From NCBI GenBank assembly GCA_015698045.1, contig BLAL01000058.1:374501-438500 (forward strand): a stretch of DNA of 64,000 bases. The letters are read 5' to 3'. Source of the DNA: Rhizophagus clarus (Eukaryota; Glomeromycota; Glomeromycetes; Glomerales; Glomeraceae). Under the pieces are notes generated by a model, which was given only the letters and a program-made list of their open reading frames with translations, was not told the DNA's origin and searched no databases. A program made the position numbers and the translations under genes. This document shows, in pieces, positions 26,526-38,142 of this stretch (position 1 is the first letter of the stretch; every line of letters begins with the position of its first letter).

Positions 26526-28130
26526 CTGTAACCAGTTCCAATCTCAACGACGCGTACACGAAAAAAAACGCGAAATTTATATTGTACCACGAAAAGTTTA
26601 CATCAGATCAGAATCATTGATCACTTAAGATTATATACTCTAACTTTTTAATTCGAATAAAAATTTTTCAATCTTCAACATTTAATATACTCTTATGAAC
26701 GAAATCAAACAAGTAAAGGAAAGAACTTGTATAGATTTTTATTCTTTATATATTACCGTCCTCTTTACTTCCTAGTCATAAACTCCGTAATTTTTTGCTG
26801 ACGAAACAAGTTACTGAATCATACGAAAAAAAATACATGTTTTGCTTCTCTAACTTTGTGCTTTTCTAGGTCTTATTCTCTTTATCAGTAAATTTAAAAT
26901 AAACAAAAACATCACCGTATCAATAATATTTTTTTTTTCAAGTATCGTTTAGACAAAAGTTCCGTTTTCTCTTCGTCTCCACAAAAACTTTTTACATATT
27001 TTACACGTGCCTTGGTCATAACATTTGGAGTTCATAGTATTATTGTCTTTATTATTCTCTTTCACACCATCATTTTCTCACTCTCTTCGCCTCCTTAATA
27101 TATATTCCTTTCTTATCTTAATCTTTTTTTTTTTTTACTTCAGAGCATGCTAGTTTGGGGAAAATGATTAAGTGACAATACTGTCATTGAGGTAAATTAC
27201 GAAATGAACAGACTGTTCATTCTTTATTTTCTTTGTTTACTCGGCAAATGTTAGGGAATCTTTAGCTTCTTTGACTTATATTATTGAAACCTAATTTATT
27301 AATTATAATTAATCCTCGTTTCAGTTAATCCAAAACTACTCTCCCATCCCGAAATGAGTTTATGAGTCGAAGCTGAATGAGTTTGGCCAGTTCTTTGCTC
27401 CTGAATCATTAGCGGATAGTTCCTTAATAATCGCAATTTTTACAACATTTTTATCGTGTAATAACGTTTAATGATATTCGACCATTTCTTGATAATATTA
27501 TTTTCTTCACACACAAGATTTCATACTTTGTCTTTTTCTTACTATTCCTCAGAATCTTCATTAATAATACATATGTTACATATGTTCTCGCGATTTACCA
27601 ATTCCTATAGCAAACTGCGACAAACCAGAATTGCGAAATCTCCATTCATGGGACTTTGGTGGAATTTACCTTTGCGTCAGAAATAAGTATATTCTTTAAA
27701 TATGAAAGTAGCGTAAATAAACTGACGTCTTTGTAAGAAATTTTAAAATAATCAGAATTTTCTTTTGATGCAATGATTAATTTTTTTTTTTTTTAATAGA
27801 TCTTATGCCTGGTTTTTCAATTGTCCTCCTTCAAGATGAATATTCACAATGGAAGATAATATAAGGTACTATTTATCATTAAATGCTGTGAAGGTTGTGG
27901 AAGACTATCCCAAGCGCACCTAATCAATTTACCAACACATAAAAAGTTCACTTAAGGAGCTTTAGTCTACTTGATTAGTGTATGATTTAGATGGTGGATT
28001 GTGAATCCCAACCCCTGTTGAGATCTATTGTTTTGTAATGAGAAACGATTATGTTCCTTTCTCAACGGTCAATTTCTTTTGACATCTTTTTCATACAATT
28101 GATTTGTTATCATCTGATCATTTTTGGGTC

Positions 28131-28290
28131 TGAGAACTGGCAGCGCTTCGTGGCCACAATAATGCAGTCTTACATATGAGGAACAGCCTAACTGTGAACG
28201 TCCTTCTCTTAGAGAACTGGAAGCTCTTCGTGGCCACAGTTATGCGGCCTAGCATAATGGGGACAGCTTACTGTGAACGGTCCTTCTCTT
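28131..28290 (+). ncRNA. Pair of about 80-nt structured-RNA-like units (copy A, unit 1)
   Basis: Two consecutive units each start GAGAACTGG and end CCTTCTCT, with CTTCGTGGCCACA between. The second can fold as CACAG-TTATGC-loop-GCATAA-...-CTGTG, a two-step hairpin. The pairs recur at 28912-29064 and 58837-58998 and are the best conserved part of the repeat. I do not recognise the family, and strand is assumed. It may only be an element's conserved core. Confidence 0.3.
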
Positions 28291-28911
28291 TTCCAGAATT
28301 TTTCAGATGATAGTAAACTTTGTGTGCGAGGTATTGTTATACTATGTATACATGATAACTAGGCCATTATGTTAAAAACTAATGGACGTATGCTTAAAAT
28401 TAGGCATACAGCATTTATGCTTTTTCTGAAAATGCCCAATATATATTTCAGTTAAAGGATAATGTTTTGATATTATGTTTCTTCAAACACTCATGTTGAA
28501 GTTTTTTTGGTCAAATAGTACATACATACTTATCTTTTTTTTTTATTTAAGTATAACTTTGAGGATAAAAATGTTTCAATCATATTCTTCAACATTGACT
28601 AAAGATGAATATCCACCACACTGGAAAAATAATATAAGGTACTATCTATCATTAAATGCTGTGAAGGTTGTGGAAAACTATCCCAAGCGCACCTGATCAA
28701 TTTACCAACACATAAAAAGTTCACTTAAGGAGCTTTAGTCTACTTGATTAGTGTATGATTTAGATGGTGGATTGTGAATCCCAACCCCTGTTGAGATCTA
28801 TTGTTTTGTAATGAGAAACGATTATGTGCTTTTCTCAACAGTCAATCTTTTTTTTGACATCTTTTTCATACAATTGATTTGTTATCATCTGATCATTTTT
28901 GGGAGAACTGG

Positions 28912-29064
28912 CAGCGCTTCGTGGCCACAGTAATGCAGTCTTACACATGGGGAACAGCCTAACTGTGAACGTCCTTCTCTCAGAGAACTGGAAGCTCATC
29001 GTGGCCACAGTTATGCGGCCTAAGCATGATGGGGACAGCTTACTGTGAACGGTCCTTCTCTTTT
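28912..29064 (+). ncRNA. Pair of about 80-nt structured-RNA-like units (copy A, unit 2)
   Basis: Second occurrence of the paired units in copy A, with changes such as CACATGGGG for CATATGGGG and GCATGATGG for GCATAATGG. The outer CACAG/CTGTG pairing is kept in both halves. Confidence 0.3.
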
Positions 29065-29575
29065 CCGGAATTTTTCAGATGATGGTAAACTTTGTGTGCG
29101 AGGTATTGTTATGCAATGTATACATGATAACTAGGCCATTATGTTGAAAACTAATGGGCGTATGCTTAGAATTAGGCATACAGCATTTATGCTTTTTCTG
29201 AAAATGCCCAATATATATTTCAGTTAAAGGATAATGTTTTGATATCATGTTTCCTCAATCGTTCATGTTGAAGTTTTTTTGGTTAAATAAATAGTACATA
29301 CAGTACATACTTATCTTTTTTTTTCTTATTTTTTAGAGCATAACATTGAGGATGATGACGTTTTAATTAATATTTTCAATATTAGATAACAACGATTTCC
29401 CAATAACTTACTTTTATTAGGTGGTGATACCAGCCTTGTCTAGTGATTGTCATGATTATTATGAAATAGATAATAATATTATTAAGAAACGTTTTTTGAA
29501 AGTGTAATAATAGTTTTTTTAATTTATTTATGAATGTAAGATAAGTATTAAACGTTTATGTATCACCTGGCTATT

Positions 29576-30089
29576 ATTAATTACCGGGTCTTCTTATTCT
29601 TAACATCATTTATTTAACATTATTCATTTAACATCATTCATTTAACTCCTTTAACTTTATGCTGATCTCTCTCTTTACCAAAGGTGTTTTTTATGACTTT
29701 CTCGTTATTTTTATGATTATTATCAAAAGATATTTCTCATGTTAACAATAACAATGAAAATATCCTGGAAATATATCAGAGTTAAATGACGCCAATTTGC
29801 GTTTCGATATACATAAACCGATAACAGACCAGCAGGATCCGGAGTTTGCGTAGAATAAGCCAAAATAATCACGTAGTTCTTTCATTTTATGTCAAATTTT
29901 ATAATACTATTTTTAGATATTGACCATTATCTCAATTCTGGCCCTGAAGAAGTGCGTACAATGGATTACTACTAGATCTGACTTTCATATATATATTTCG
30001 GGTCCTGATCAGCACACAATCAATGATCCAATACACAATCTAGATACAGTATTCATCTCCTTCTAATCAAAATCCAAAATATACAGAGG
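29576..30089. other. Intergenic
   Basis: No gene recognised. A CATATATATATTTCGGGTCC motif near 29990 resembles segments at about 7490 and 55810. Confidence 0.4.
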
Positions 30090-30789
30090 TTAAATACAAC
30101 ATCTTGCACTAAGAACTTCATTTGACATCGATCACATTACTTTTAACTGGTCCCGTGGAGAACCCATTAGGCAACAAAATCGGAACGCGTCTCACACCCG
30201 ACGGGATGGTAGGACAAATTCCAAATCGTCAAATAAAATGAGCCATTCGCTACGACCTTCGGGTCAGAACTCGGACAAAAGATCAAATAAAAACCACAAG
30301 TCCAAGGGTTCTACCGACGCCTTCAATACACTAGTGGACCTTTTGAAGAAGTTGGTATCAGACTAACTAGAACGATGCTTTTAAGGCGAAAGACGGGAAG
30401 ACAAATTAAATCTCCGGAGGTGTTTACGATACGTGGAAGAGAAGAAAGGATCTTCCAACATCTGGACATTCTGGGCGAAGGGTTTTTTTTTGTAGTCCAC
30501 AATTCAAATTTCTAGAGTAGTTTTAGCTTAGTCTTTTATTTAATACTGACCGATATTGTGTTTTTAGAGGATAAGTGCTGACAGTCTATGTAGGCCCTAC
30601 TAACATTTTTTTTTTTAGGACGATTTAGTTTAGATTTATTTAGGCTAGATAGTCCAATTATATGGATTTAATCCATAGGTATTTTTATAAATGTACTGCA
30701 TGGTGAAGCGAGCTCCTTCATTTTCATTAATAAAAATGCGTTATTGGCCAAAAAAAAAAAAAAAAAAAAAAAAGATTAAATACAACATC
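30090..30789 (+). mobile_element. 5'-truncated poly(A) retroposon (LINE-like or SINE-like)
   Basis: The body runs from about 30104 to a poly(A) tail of about 24 nt ending near 30773. A 14-bp direct repeat TTAAATACAACATC lies immediately before (30090-30103) and after (30776-30789), the mark of target-primed reverse transcription. The body is clearly richer in GC than its surroundings. The first 260 nt are one open frame rich in Ser, Arg, Lys and Asn and ending DLLKKLVSD, perhaps the end of a LINE ORF1. No reverse-transcriptase motif is present. The perfect repeat and intact tail indicate a young insertion. Confidence 0.8.
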
Positions 30790-31596
30790 ATCATCCATAT
30801 AATTTCATGCAATATCTTAATCTTTTATTACAATGAACAAAATAAACGAATAAAAAAAAGGTTTTCTAAGTTTTTTTATTAAATTTTTGATAAAAAAATA
30901 AATGTTTTGTATAATGATAATAAAATTCCTATACTTTTTTGCTCCTAACCTGGGATAAACTTTAGAATATTTGGTGACACTTTGAAATTATATCGATATA
31001 GTTAGTCTGACCAAAAATTGGACAAAAACTATTTTAGGGTATTCTCTATTATTATCTAGTACTTGTTTAATTGTTAGTATTTACCTGTCTAAGTAGATAA
31101 CCACGTTGCACTTAACATTTTATCACAATGAAATTTGCTACAATTTTCATATATATAGGTAATTAAAATTTAAAACTATGTGTACAGATCTGATTCTAGA
31201 GTCAAATACTACGATTCTACTCACCTTACGTTAAAACTCTTAAAAAATGACTGTCCAGCGATTATACTTTGAATATTTCGATTTTTGTATTATATTCATT
31301 TTTATATTTATTAAATTGTACAATTTTTTTTTCTTAAATGAAAACAATTTAATCAATTTTAAAATCAAATCCAACGATACGAGATTTTAAGCCAGAAAAT
31401 TTTAAAATAAGCAATATAAGCAAAATGAAGTTATCTGATAATTTTTATTTTATTTTCATTTAATATTTTAAGAACAAACTTTAGATCTTATTAGATTATA
31501 TTTTATTTGTACAACAAAAGTTAATCTAATACTGAAAACAAGAAATTTCGGAATAGAATACATAATTAATTAACATAATTAAAGCAAAGCAAAAGG
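30790..31596. other. Intergenic, AT-rich
   Basis: No gene recognised. Confidence 0.5.
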
Positions 31597-31994
31597 TTAT
31601 GTAACATATTTACGAGTCCATTCCTGAGCAATGGTATTATAACGAGTACGATCACTCTTATACTGTATATATGGGCAATTTCAGGTACAAGTAGATCATA
31701 GTAGATCGTCTAATATTTAAAAAAATATACCTAAATCTAGAAATCTACGATACGCTGAATTATCTGGGCTTGGATCAGCGAAAATTGAAGAAATTGACAC
31801 AAAAGAACTTAAAAAGTATTATTTTATTTTTTTACATGTAAGAATCATAAATAATTTTTGAAAAGATCAATCGAAAAAAAAGAAAAATTCACTTACAGGA
31901 CCCAAAATTATTGCCTTCCAATAAAACAATTCATCATCATTTTCAGGACCAGCACTACGCGATGATGGTGGTCACGTTTTAAATCTTGTAATGC
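31597..31994 (-). pseudogene. Ubiquitin-conjugating enzyme (UBC4/5-type) pseudogene
   Basis: The 3' exon is clear: translation shows SDRTRYNTIAQEWTRKY then a stop, as in the E2 genes at 49.5 and 52.7 kb. A small insertion and stops spoil the part before it. Upstream, ALQDLKRD and, after a frameshift, SAGPENDDELFYWKAIILGP match E2 exon 2, and a relic of VLLSILSIF is visible near 31790. The exons that carry the HPN motif and the catalytic Cys are missing, so it cannot be an active E2. A possible first-exon relic lies near 32170. Confidence 0.8.
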
Positions 31995-32214
31995 CTGATA
32001 GGAAATAAAGTATACGTACGTGTAATGAATAAACATTAAATAAATAAATAATTCGTCCAAAAAAATTGTAGTTGTAAATGTAAGAAAATTTAAAAAATTA
32101 TTTTTTCTTATCATTATTGCTAGCTTTATAATTCTATCTTTTTCTTAACGTACATCGTGTTCAATTTTATTAATTTCATAAATTTCAATTATGATGAAAA
32201 AAATTGTATCTGCA

Positions 32215-32454
32215 CAAACGATTAGTGCTTCGATCCGGATGTCCGGATGAAAACTATTATTTAATGAAAATCTGAATAAAAAAAAAAAAAATTATTTCAA
32301 AAATCCAGTCCTATTATTAATGCGCAATTGTTAAGCACTATCAAACAAGCCTTTAATTGTTAAAATCCGATCATTGGTTTCGGATATATTTTAAGTTATC
32401 CGAGATCTGACAATCCGGATGAATCCGTACACGGATCGAAGCACTACCAACGAT
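32215..32454. mobile_element. hAT-type MITE (TAGTGCTTCGATCCG ends)
   Basis: Element 32223-32446 begins TAGTGCTTCGATCCG and ends CGGATCGAAGCACTA, a perfect 15-bp inverted repeat. Flanks are CAAACGAT and CCAACGAT, an 8-bp target duplication with one mismatch. Interior repeats of TCCGGAT extend the foldback. Confidence 0.8.
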
Positions 32455-32671
32455 CTAATACATGAGAATAATTTCATGTTATTTAACTTTATTAATTCTT
32501 TTTCGTTTGTTGAATAATTTGTAATGATAGAATAGAAATCCTTTCAGAAAATTCTTGATCAACTCCTACGTTTTATTCGAGCTATTTATTAACATGTAAA
32601 GTTAAATACAAGCTTCGCCTATTTAAAAAGGAATTTTTCGCAAGACCATTTTAAAATGGAAAGAATGGATT
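32455..32671. other. Spacer between MITEs
   Basis: Nothing recognised. Confidence 0.4.
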
Positions 32672-32847
32672 TATCACCGTTTTCAAAATGGTGTACGCTA
32701 TTTATTCGTGATTGAATATTCGAATACCAATATTCGTCCGATTTTCATCCATGTTTTGTTCGGTTTTCATCCGGTTTTCGTCCGGTTTTCGGTTTTCTTT
32801 TTTTTTATTCAGATATAACTGCATACATCATTTTGAAAACGGCGATA
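32672..32847. mobile_element. TA-flanked MITE, copy 1
   Basis: Element 32674-32845 starts TCACCGTTTTCAAAATGGTG, ends CATCATTTTGAAAACGGCGA and is flanked by TA on both sides. It carries repeated TTTCATCCGGTTTTCGTCCG. Nearly identical to the copy at 38984-39156. TA flanks fit Tc1/mariner-type transposition. Confidence 0.75.
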
Positions 32848-33127
32848 AGTGATTAACCTTAATAGGCCCCTAATTGGCTTGTGAGATCCTTGTGGAATTA
32901 AAATCCATTTTATTCCGATTATTTCCGTAATTAGGAATATATGTAATTCCGACCAATGTCTCCTAATTTTTTAAAACGTGTGAAATATATTTGTGCTATC
33001 ATCCATAAATTTAAAGTATAGAAATAATAGTAAAATGATAGATATTTTAGAATATGACGCCCAACGCGGAAAATGATTTTGGAACAAAATTATTAGAAGT
33101 TTATATATGGTTGCAGAATTCTGTGAT

Positions 33128-33240
33128 TATCACCGTTTTCAAAATGGTTGATGTGATTAATCCGGTTTTCGTCCGGTTTTCGGGTTTCTTTTTTTTTTCT
33201 TCCAAAAATAACAGCATCAATCATTTTGAAAACAGCGATA
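33128..33240. mobile_element. TA-flanked MITE, copy 2 (internally shortened)
   Basis: Element 33130-33238 has the same ends (TCACCGTTTTCAAAATGG and TCATTTTGAAAACAGCGA), TA flanks and the GGTTTTCGTCCGG interior, but lacks about 60 bp of the middle found in copies 1 and 3. Confidence 0.7.
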
Positions 33241-34262
33241 ATAAAAAATAATTAATTATGTGGTAAAAATAAATCGGGATTATTGCGATTATTCACAATT
33301 ATTTCCTTTTTAGTTCGGTCATATGATTAAAATAATCAAATAATCATAACAAAAAATAACGTTTTTTTTATTTAGCTAATCCTAGAATTTTGTAACCGGC
33401 GATTAAACGGTATAACGGGTATATGAATCTCAGCTTTAAACCGGCCATGATTTCAGTCAAGCTAAGCATGGTAATTTGTCTGCAATTAAATATTAATACA
33501 TGATGTTATACTGTTTAAGGAAATAATACCGTTCATTCGATCAAAAGACGTTTCATTCTCCACTTATAAATGAACATGGTTAGCGTAGATTTTTAATATA
33601 TGAGAGATAAAAACCAAGATAGGAAAGAACCCAATTTTTTTTTAGTCTCTAATTCCGATCAGTTTTACTTTAAAACTTTATGATAAGTATTTGATACGCT
33701 GTAGTCGTATGTTTTGCATCGGATGATAGATTACAAAATATGAACAAGTAAAACGCACATTAAGACCAAAAATGTCAAATTTTTATTTCGCATTTATACA
33801 CGTATGTATAATATACGATAGCCCGCCAGAGGTGTGGCTAAGTTCTTTATTTAGAGAATTTATTTACATACACATATGTATAATATACTAGGACCAAACA
33901 ATTAGCATTGTTATGTCATTAAAAAAAAAAAAATCAGTTCGAACAAGCCGTAACTGAGGAGTTTTAGATGAGAAAAATAAATTATGAAAGTCCCTACCCT
34001 AAATACATTTTTTTTTTACACCCAAGTGTTACCCCCACGATTGTTTAACTACCTAATTCGACAATTTTAGATAAGTTACTACGGCGGACAATATATAGTC
34101 TCGGCGGTAAATAACTTTTTCCCAAATCTAAGGCATATTACGAGCTTGGCCGGTAGTTAAATACTGAAAATACGAAAAACGGCGTAACGACTTTGGTATA
34201 AGACGAAAAGAAAACGTTGTGCTTCCTTTGCCTGCAGGATGGGGACGTTAAATAATTTATGA
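33241..34262. other. Intergenic, AT-rich
   Basis: No gene recognised. Two nearby ACACGTATGTATAATATAC / ACACATATGTATAATATAC stretches (33797 and 33870) form a short direct repeat. A GC-richer stretch at 34070-34250 leads into a Cys-rich open segment. Confidence 0.4.
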
Positions 34263-34416
34263 ATTTGTAGTCTTTGTAGTACTCACACTATATGTAAAAA
34301 ATGTGTCGATGAAAAAAATGGGGTAGGAGAAATATCGGTTGGTTGTGGTAATAGTAAAAATGACAAAAAAATTAAGACTTCCAAATCATTAGGGGATTTG
34401 GAGTCGATAGACATGA
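34263..34416 (+). pseudogene. Short RING/zinc-finger-like open segment, unassigned
   Basis: Between two stops the frame reads CSLCSTHTICKKCVDEKNG and then GCGNSKNDKKIKTSKSLG. The C-x2-C-x2-H-x2-C-x2-C spacing recalls the first half of a RING or B-box finger. There is no start codon or partner exon. It may be a relic exon of a RING-type gene, or chance. Confidence 0.25.
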
Positions 34417-34496
34417 AATGAGAAGTATTACCCCTCTGTAATAGAAGGAGTCATAAGTCATAACAATATTTTTTTTTTTTTTATTTTTAAAAATTT

Positions 34497-34531
<35 letters not shown>

Positions 34532-35324
34532 TAAAAAAAAAAACTTGAGGTAATATATATATATCAAAAAAAAATTTTCAAGGAGGATGAAAATTAAACA
34601 AGTTGAGTATTTGTTGATCATATGAAACTTTTTTATTGATAAACGTACCATCGAAAGTTCGAATAAAATTTTCAGGATGATTTGCAATTAATGAAACTAA
34701 TTACGGTAAGGAGGATAAAGTTCATTATTTCATTACCAGATTGACATCAGCCGATTCCCTGTTATGGCGGATAAAACCATCTTGTACACGTTTTTATTTC
34801 CTTATGGAATTACTTTGATCATTGATTTTTTAAAATTTTTCAGATTTTTCTCACCCCTTCAAAATTGATAAAAGTATTAGATAACATTGTATCACTATAA
34901 ATTCGAGCGCAGTGATTTTGATATATTTTTATCAGTTATCAAGAAACAAATGTACGATATAAATAGAAAATTAGTAAATGTTGTCATAATCGGGATAGTT
35001 TGTTTTGTTTTTGTTGTGCGTCAGATGACGATCTGCATACAGATGAACGTTCTGGGCTTCTGGCCAATTTTTTTTTTATATATTCCGCAGCATTAGTCAC
35101 TGATGTCTTACTCACGACCAGTAGTCGATCACCTTACGTCAAGCATTAAATTAAAATCGTGCGCAGGAACGAGTTGTTGTACATTCTTTTTATATATACG
35201 AAAGTGATTTAATAAGTTTCAAACTTTATTGTAATATTTATTATTTATTTTAAAGTTTTTTTTTTTTTTATCTTCATTATTATAAATTTACATTTTATTG
35301 TTCAAAATTAAGTGACATGCTTAA

Positions 35325-35503
35325 GTACGGTAAGTCGGTAATACCGAAATACGATTATGCGATATAACGAATTTCGCGATAAAGCGATCTTATCTCTATA
35401 CATGAACATATAAAAATTACTACCGTATATCAAACTTATAAATTCCGATATACCAATTTTTTTCATCAAACCGGAGGGTTCGTTATATTGAGTTCTGACT
35501 GTA
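35325..35503. mobile_element. Possible pogo-type MITE relic
   Basis: The right end reads backwards as CAGTCAGAACTCAATATAAC, flanked by TA, like pogo/Tigger ends and like the cleaner copy at 48279-48435. The interior has CGATATAACGAATTTCGCG. The left end is not clear. Confidence 0.4.
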
Positions 35504-36749
35504 ATACATTACCATGTGTTTGTTATGCATATATTTAACGTTGTATTTACTTTATCATTACTTCAACCCTGTTTAAAGTGATGTTGTGATTGCATATATA
35601 ATATAAATAATATGAACAGAGAAGTCCACAAATTTCGAAAATAATTAATTGTCAGCGGCGTCAGCGTAACTTTGGCGTCTGCTGCGGATATACCGGATTT
35701 ATTTATCATTTTCTTGTTACACAAATATACGAAAAACGAAACCTATTTTGATAATATAATAAGATATAAAAATCACCAAATATAATCATATTTTTTATAA
35801 AAAAATTCTTAAGTAGTCGTACGATTTTAAAAATATATTTTCTATTTTATATAGGTATTATAAGAAAATGTCCATATAAGAATTTAATTATTAAAACACA
35901 TCGTTTTCGAATAAATCTAACGTTCTTTTTGTCTATAATTTGAATGATATTTTAACCGTGACATTTAGCTCTTGATCCTTTATCAGGACTGAAAATTAAA
36001 TATCCCTTAATTAATTCTGTATGTTATTTAACTGATCTGGTTCTTTGACAAATATTTAAAATTTATGGGTATATTGCAATTCTAATGAATGGTTATCCAT
36101 ATAATATTTTGGATCAGGTAACCGATATTTTTTACTTCTTTTAACATTATTCTATATCCGATTAGTATGAGACAAATAAAAGTAGCGCAACTGTCTATAA
36201 ATCACTATCTATAAACTATCGATGGTTAAATGCATCATTACATACAATTACAGTAGATATCCATGTGATCGAGATAATCGAATTGAATCTATAAATATGT
36301 TCGATAAGAATTCTAAAGTAATTTGAACATACTCTTTTTTTCATCCCTTTTACATTAATTGTACAACTATAAATCAATAAATGTGCTAAATATAGAAATC
36401 TCTACGGATGAAATGATTTACTGTATATGATGATATGATTTGATCGTATAATTGTGATATGCCCGCTCTATTGTTTTAACGAAAAAGGGACATGTGTATA
36501 ATGCACGCCTTTCTTTGTATATTTTGTATATTTTTGATGAAGGCGATATTTTTAATCTGAGGATTATTTATTTGGCAAAAATCATTTCGAATGCTTCATT
36601 GCTAAGATGTAAACTGTTTTTTTTTTCTTAATAAAATTTCCTTTTATGCCTTAATTATGTATATTGGCGAAAATAATGTGGCTGACTTTTTGTACCTTGT
36701 TTCTGCTTCATTTCAATTATCGTAATATCAGTATCACTCGACTGATGGG
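35504..36749. other. Intergenic, AT-rich
   Basis: No gene recognised. Its right part is the promoter region of the secreted-protein gene. Confidence 0.5.
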
Positions 36750-36757
36750 TATAAATA
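36750..36757 (+). promoter_or_regulatory. TATA-box-like site of the secreted-protein gene
   Basis: TATAAATA lies 153 nt upstream of the start codon, in a GGGTATAAATATTC context. The spacing allows a 5' untranslated region of about 120 nt. Motif match only. Confidence 0.45.
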
Positions 36758-36909
36758 TTCGTCAAATTTTCCCATCGTTTTAATTTAATATTTTAAAATT
36801 TTCACAATTTACACATACACAAAAAAAAAAAAAAATTTCAAAAATACAAAATATTTTCATCACTTATCGTATTTTTCATATTCTACAAGTCCACTTTTAA
36901 ATTACCAAA

Positions 36910-37753
36910 ATGAAACCCTTCATGTTTTTTATCGCATTATTTTCATTATTATTAGTCAATACAAATGCTCAACTTACTTGCGAACAGCATTTTAATACTC
37001 CCGTTTGTAATGAATGTCAGACGGAATTATGGAATTCTAGTGGAAACCAATCAACAACTTGCACATTTTATGGCAACCTTTTTATGGAATATCAACAAAA
37101 ACCCTTTACTTACGATTACAACATGACTTCTTTTGATAATTTAATTAATGAATTATGTTCATCTGAATTTACATGCACTTATGAAGAGAGTAAACAAATT
37201 TGGGGAAATATTATGGAAAAATGTGCTAATGAATTATCAACTTACGTTGATTGGAGCGCTGCACCTTCCACGCTTGAACAAAATCAACATTCTGTTATCG
37301 CTTCTTACGGTTCTCTCTTTTTCTTTTATTTTGCTGTACCTGAACATAATTCTATTTGTTATAAATCATCAAGTGGTGGTAAGTTCAATTTATAATTTTT
37401 GTTATTATATTATTTTATTTGTCAGATATTTATTTAGATTTAACCCTATTTTAGAATTTTGCGGCGTAGAATCAATTAAGCCGGTAATTGATTGGCTTAA
37501 ACAAGAAGTTCCTGAAGGAAATATTCAAATTTCATATGATCATCAATTCGTTTATAAAGAAGATGGAACAAGTATTAAAATTCCTACGGAACTACTCACC
37601 TCTTGTGGAGAATGTGGTGTGAATATGATTAATGAGTATGAAAATTGGATTGATCAATATGGAGTGCCTGATCCTATCGTAAAAAATGTGTTTGGTGGTT
37701 CTTTAGATGCACTTAAAGTATACTCTTCTTGTCCACTAGTCCTCTTTTCTTAA
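36910..37753 (+). CDS. Secreted Cys-rich protein
   Basis: Two exons, 36910-37378 and 37455-37753, are joined by a GTAAGT...TTTTAG intron, giving about 255 residues. A signal peptide is plain: MKPFM, then the hydrophobic core FFIALFSLLLV, with likely cleavage after NTNA before QLTCEQ. The mature protein has about 14 cysteines, several in closely spaced pairs (CNEC, SCGECG), and N-glycosylation sequons (NSS, NQS, NMT), so it should be disulphide-rich and extracellular or in the wall. I recognise no enzyme domain. It is larger than a typical small effector. A role in the wall or host interface is speculation. TATA and AATAAA signals flank it. Confidence 0.82.
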
Positions 37754-37914
37754 CGTCTTTTTATTGCATGTGAGGATTGCAAGGTGTATTGAATTTATTC
37801 AATTCGATTAATTTGTAACTTATATTATCATATTATTATACATAACCTTCAATGAAGTTGATAGTTTTAATTCTGAAATTTGTAGATTATTTATTTGATT
37901 TTTCTTTTTTTATA

Positions 37915-37920
37915 ATAAAC
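37915..37920 (+). terminator. AATAAA polyadenylation signal of the secreted-protein gene
   Basis: AATAAA lies 162 nt after the stop codon and is followed by a T-rich stretch. It is the first clear match after the gene. Confidence 0.4.
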
Positions 37921-38142
37921 TACTGGCTTTTTTTAAAAAAAAATAAAATAGCAATGATTTTTGATGTTAGTCAAATGATTCTTCGTCAGCTGATTTTATC
38001 AGGTGACTTTTTGATGACACGAATATAAATTGTATTTTAGCCCAGCCAGAATCAAAGTTAATCATTGTATTGGTGGAACTTGAATAGTGCTGGTCGAGCA
38101 TAATAATCATGTGACTTATCTTTTTTTTTGGATATACTCGGC

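Larger units (their letters stand above)
26545..29575. repeat. Long non-coding repeat, copy A, with internal tandem duplication
   Basis: From GACGCGTACACGAAAAAAAA onward this stretch aligns along its length with 57300-59540, including GTATCGTTTAGACAAAAGTT, TTTTACACGTGCCTTGGT and CTTATTAGGTGGTGAT-type words. The part about 27830-28606 is present twice here (again about 28607-29390) but once in copy B. No ORF is conserved between copies; the ORF at 27471-27686 is disrupted in copy B. It could be an untranslated gene, a non-coding RNA locus or a mobile element of unknown type. Confidence 0.75.

Noticed and set aside
27471-27686. 71-residue ORF in the long repeat
   Set aside because: The matching frame in the copy at 58.2 kb is not conserved, so coding is unlikely.
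37148-37753. 201-residue ORF as a separate gene
   Set aside because: It reads through the intron in another frame before entering exon 2 of the secreted-protein gene.
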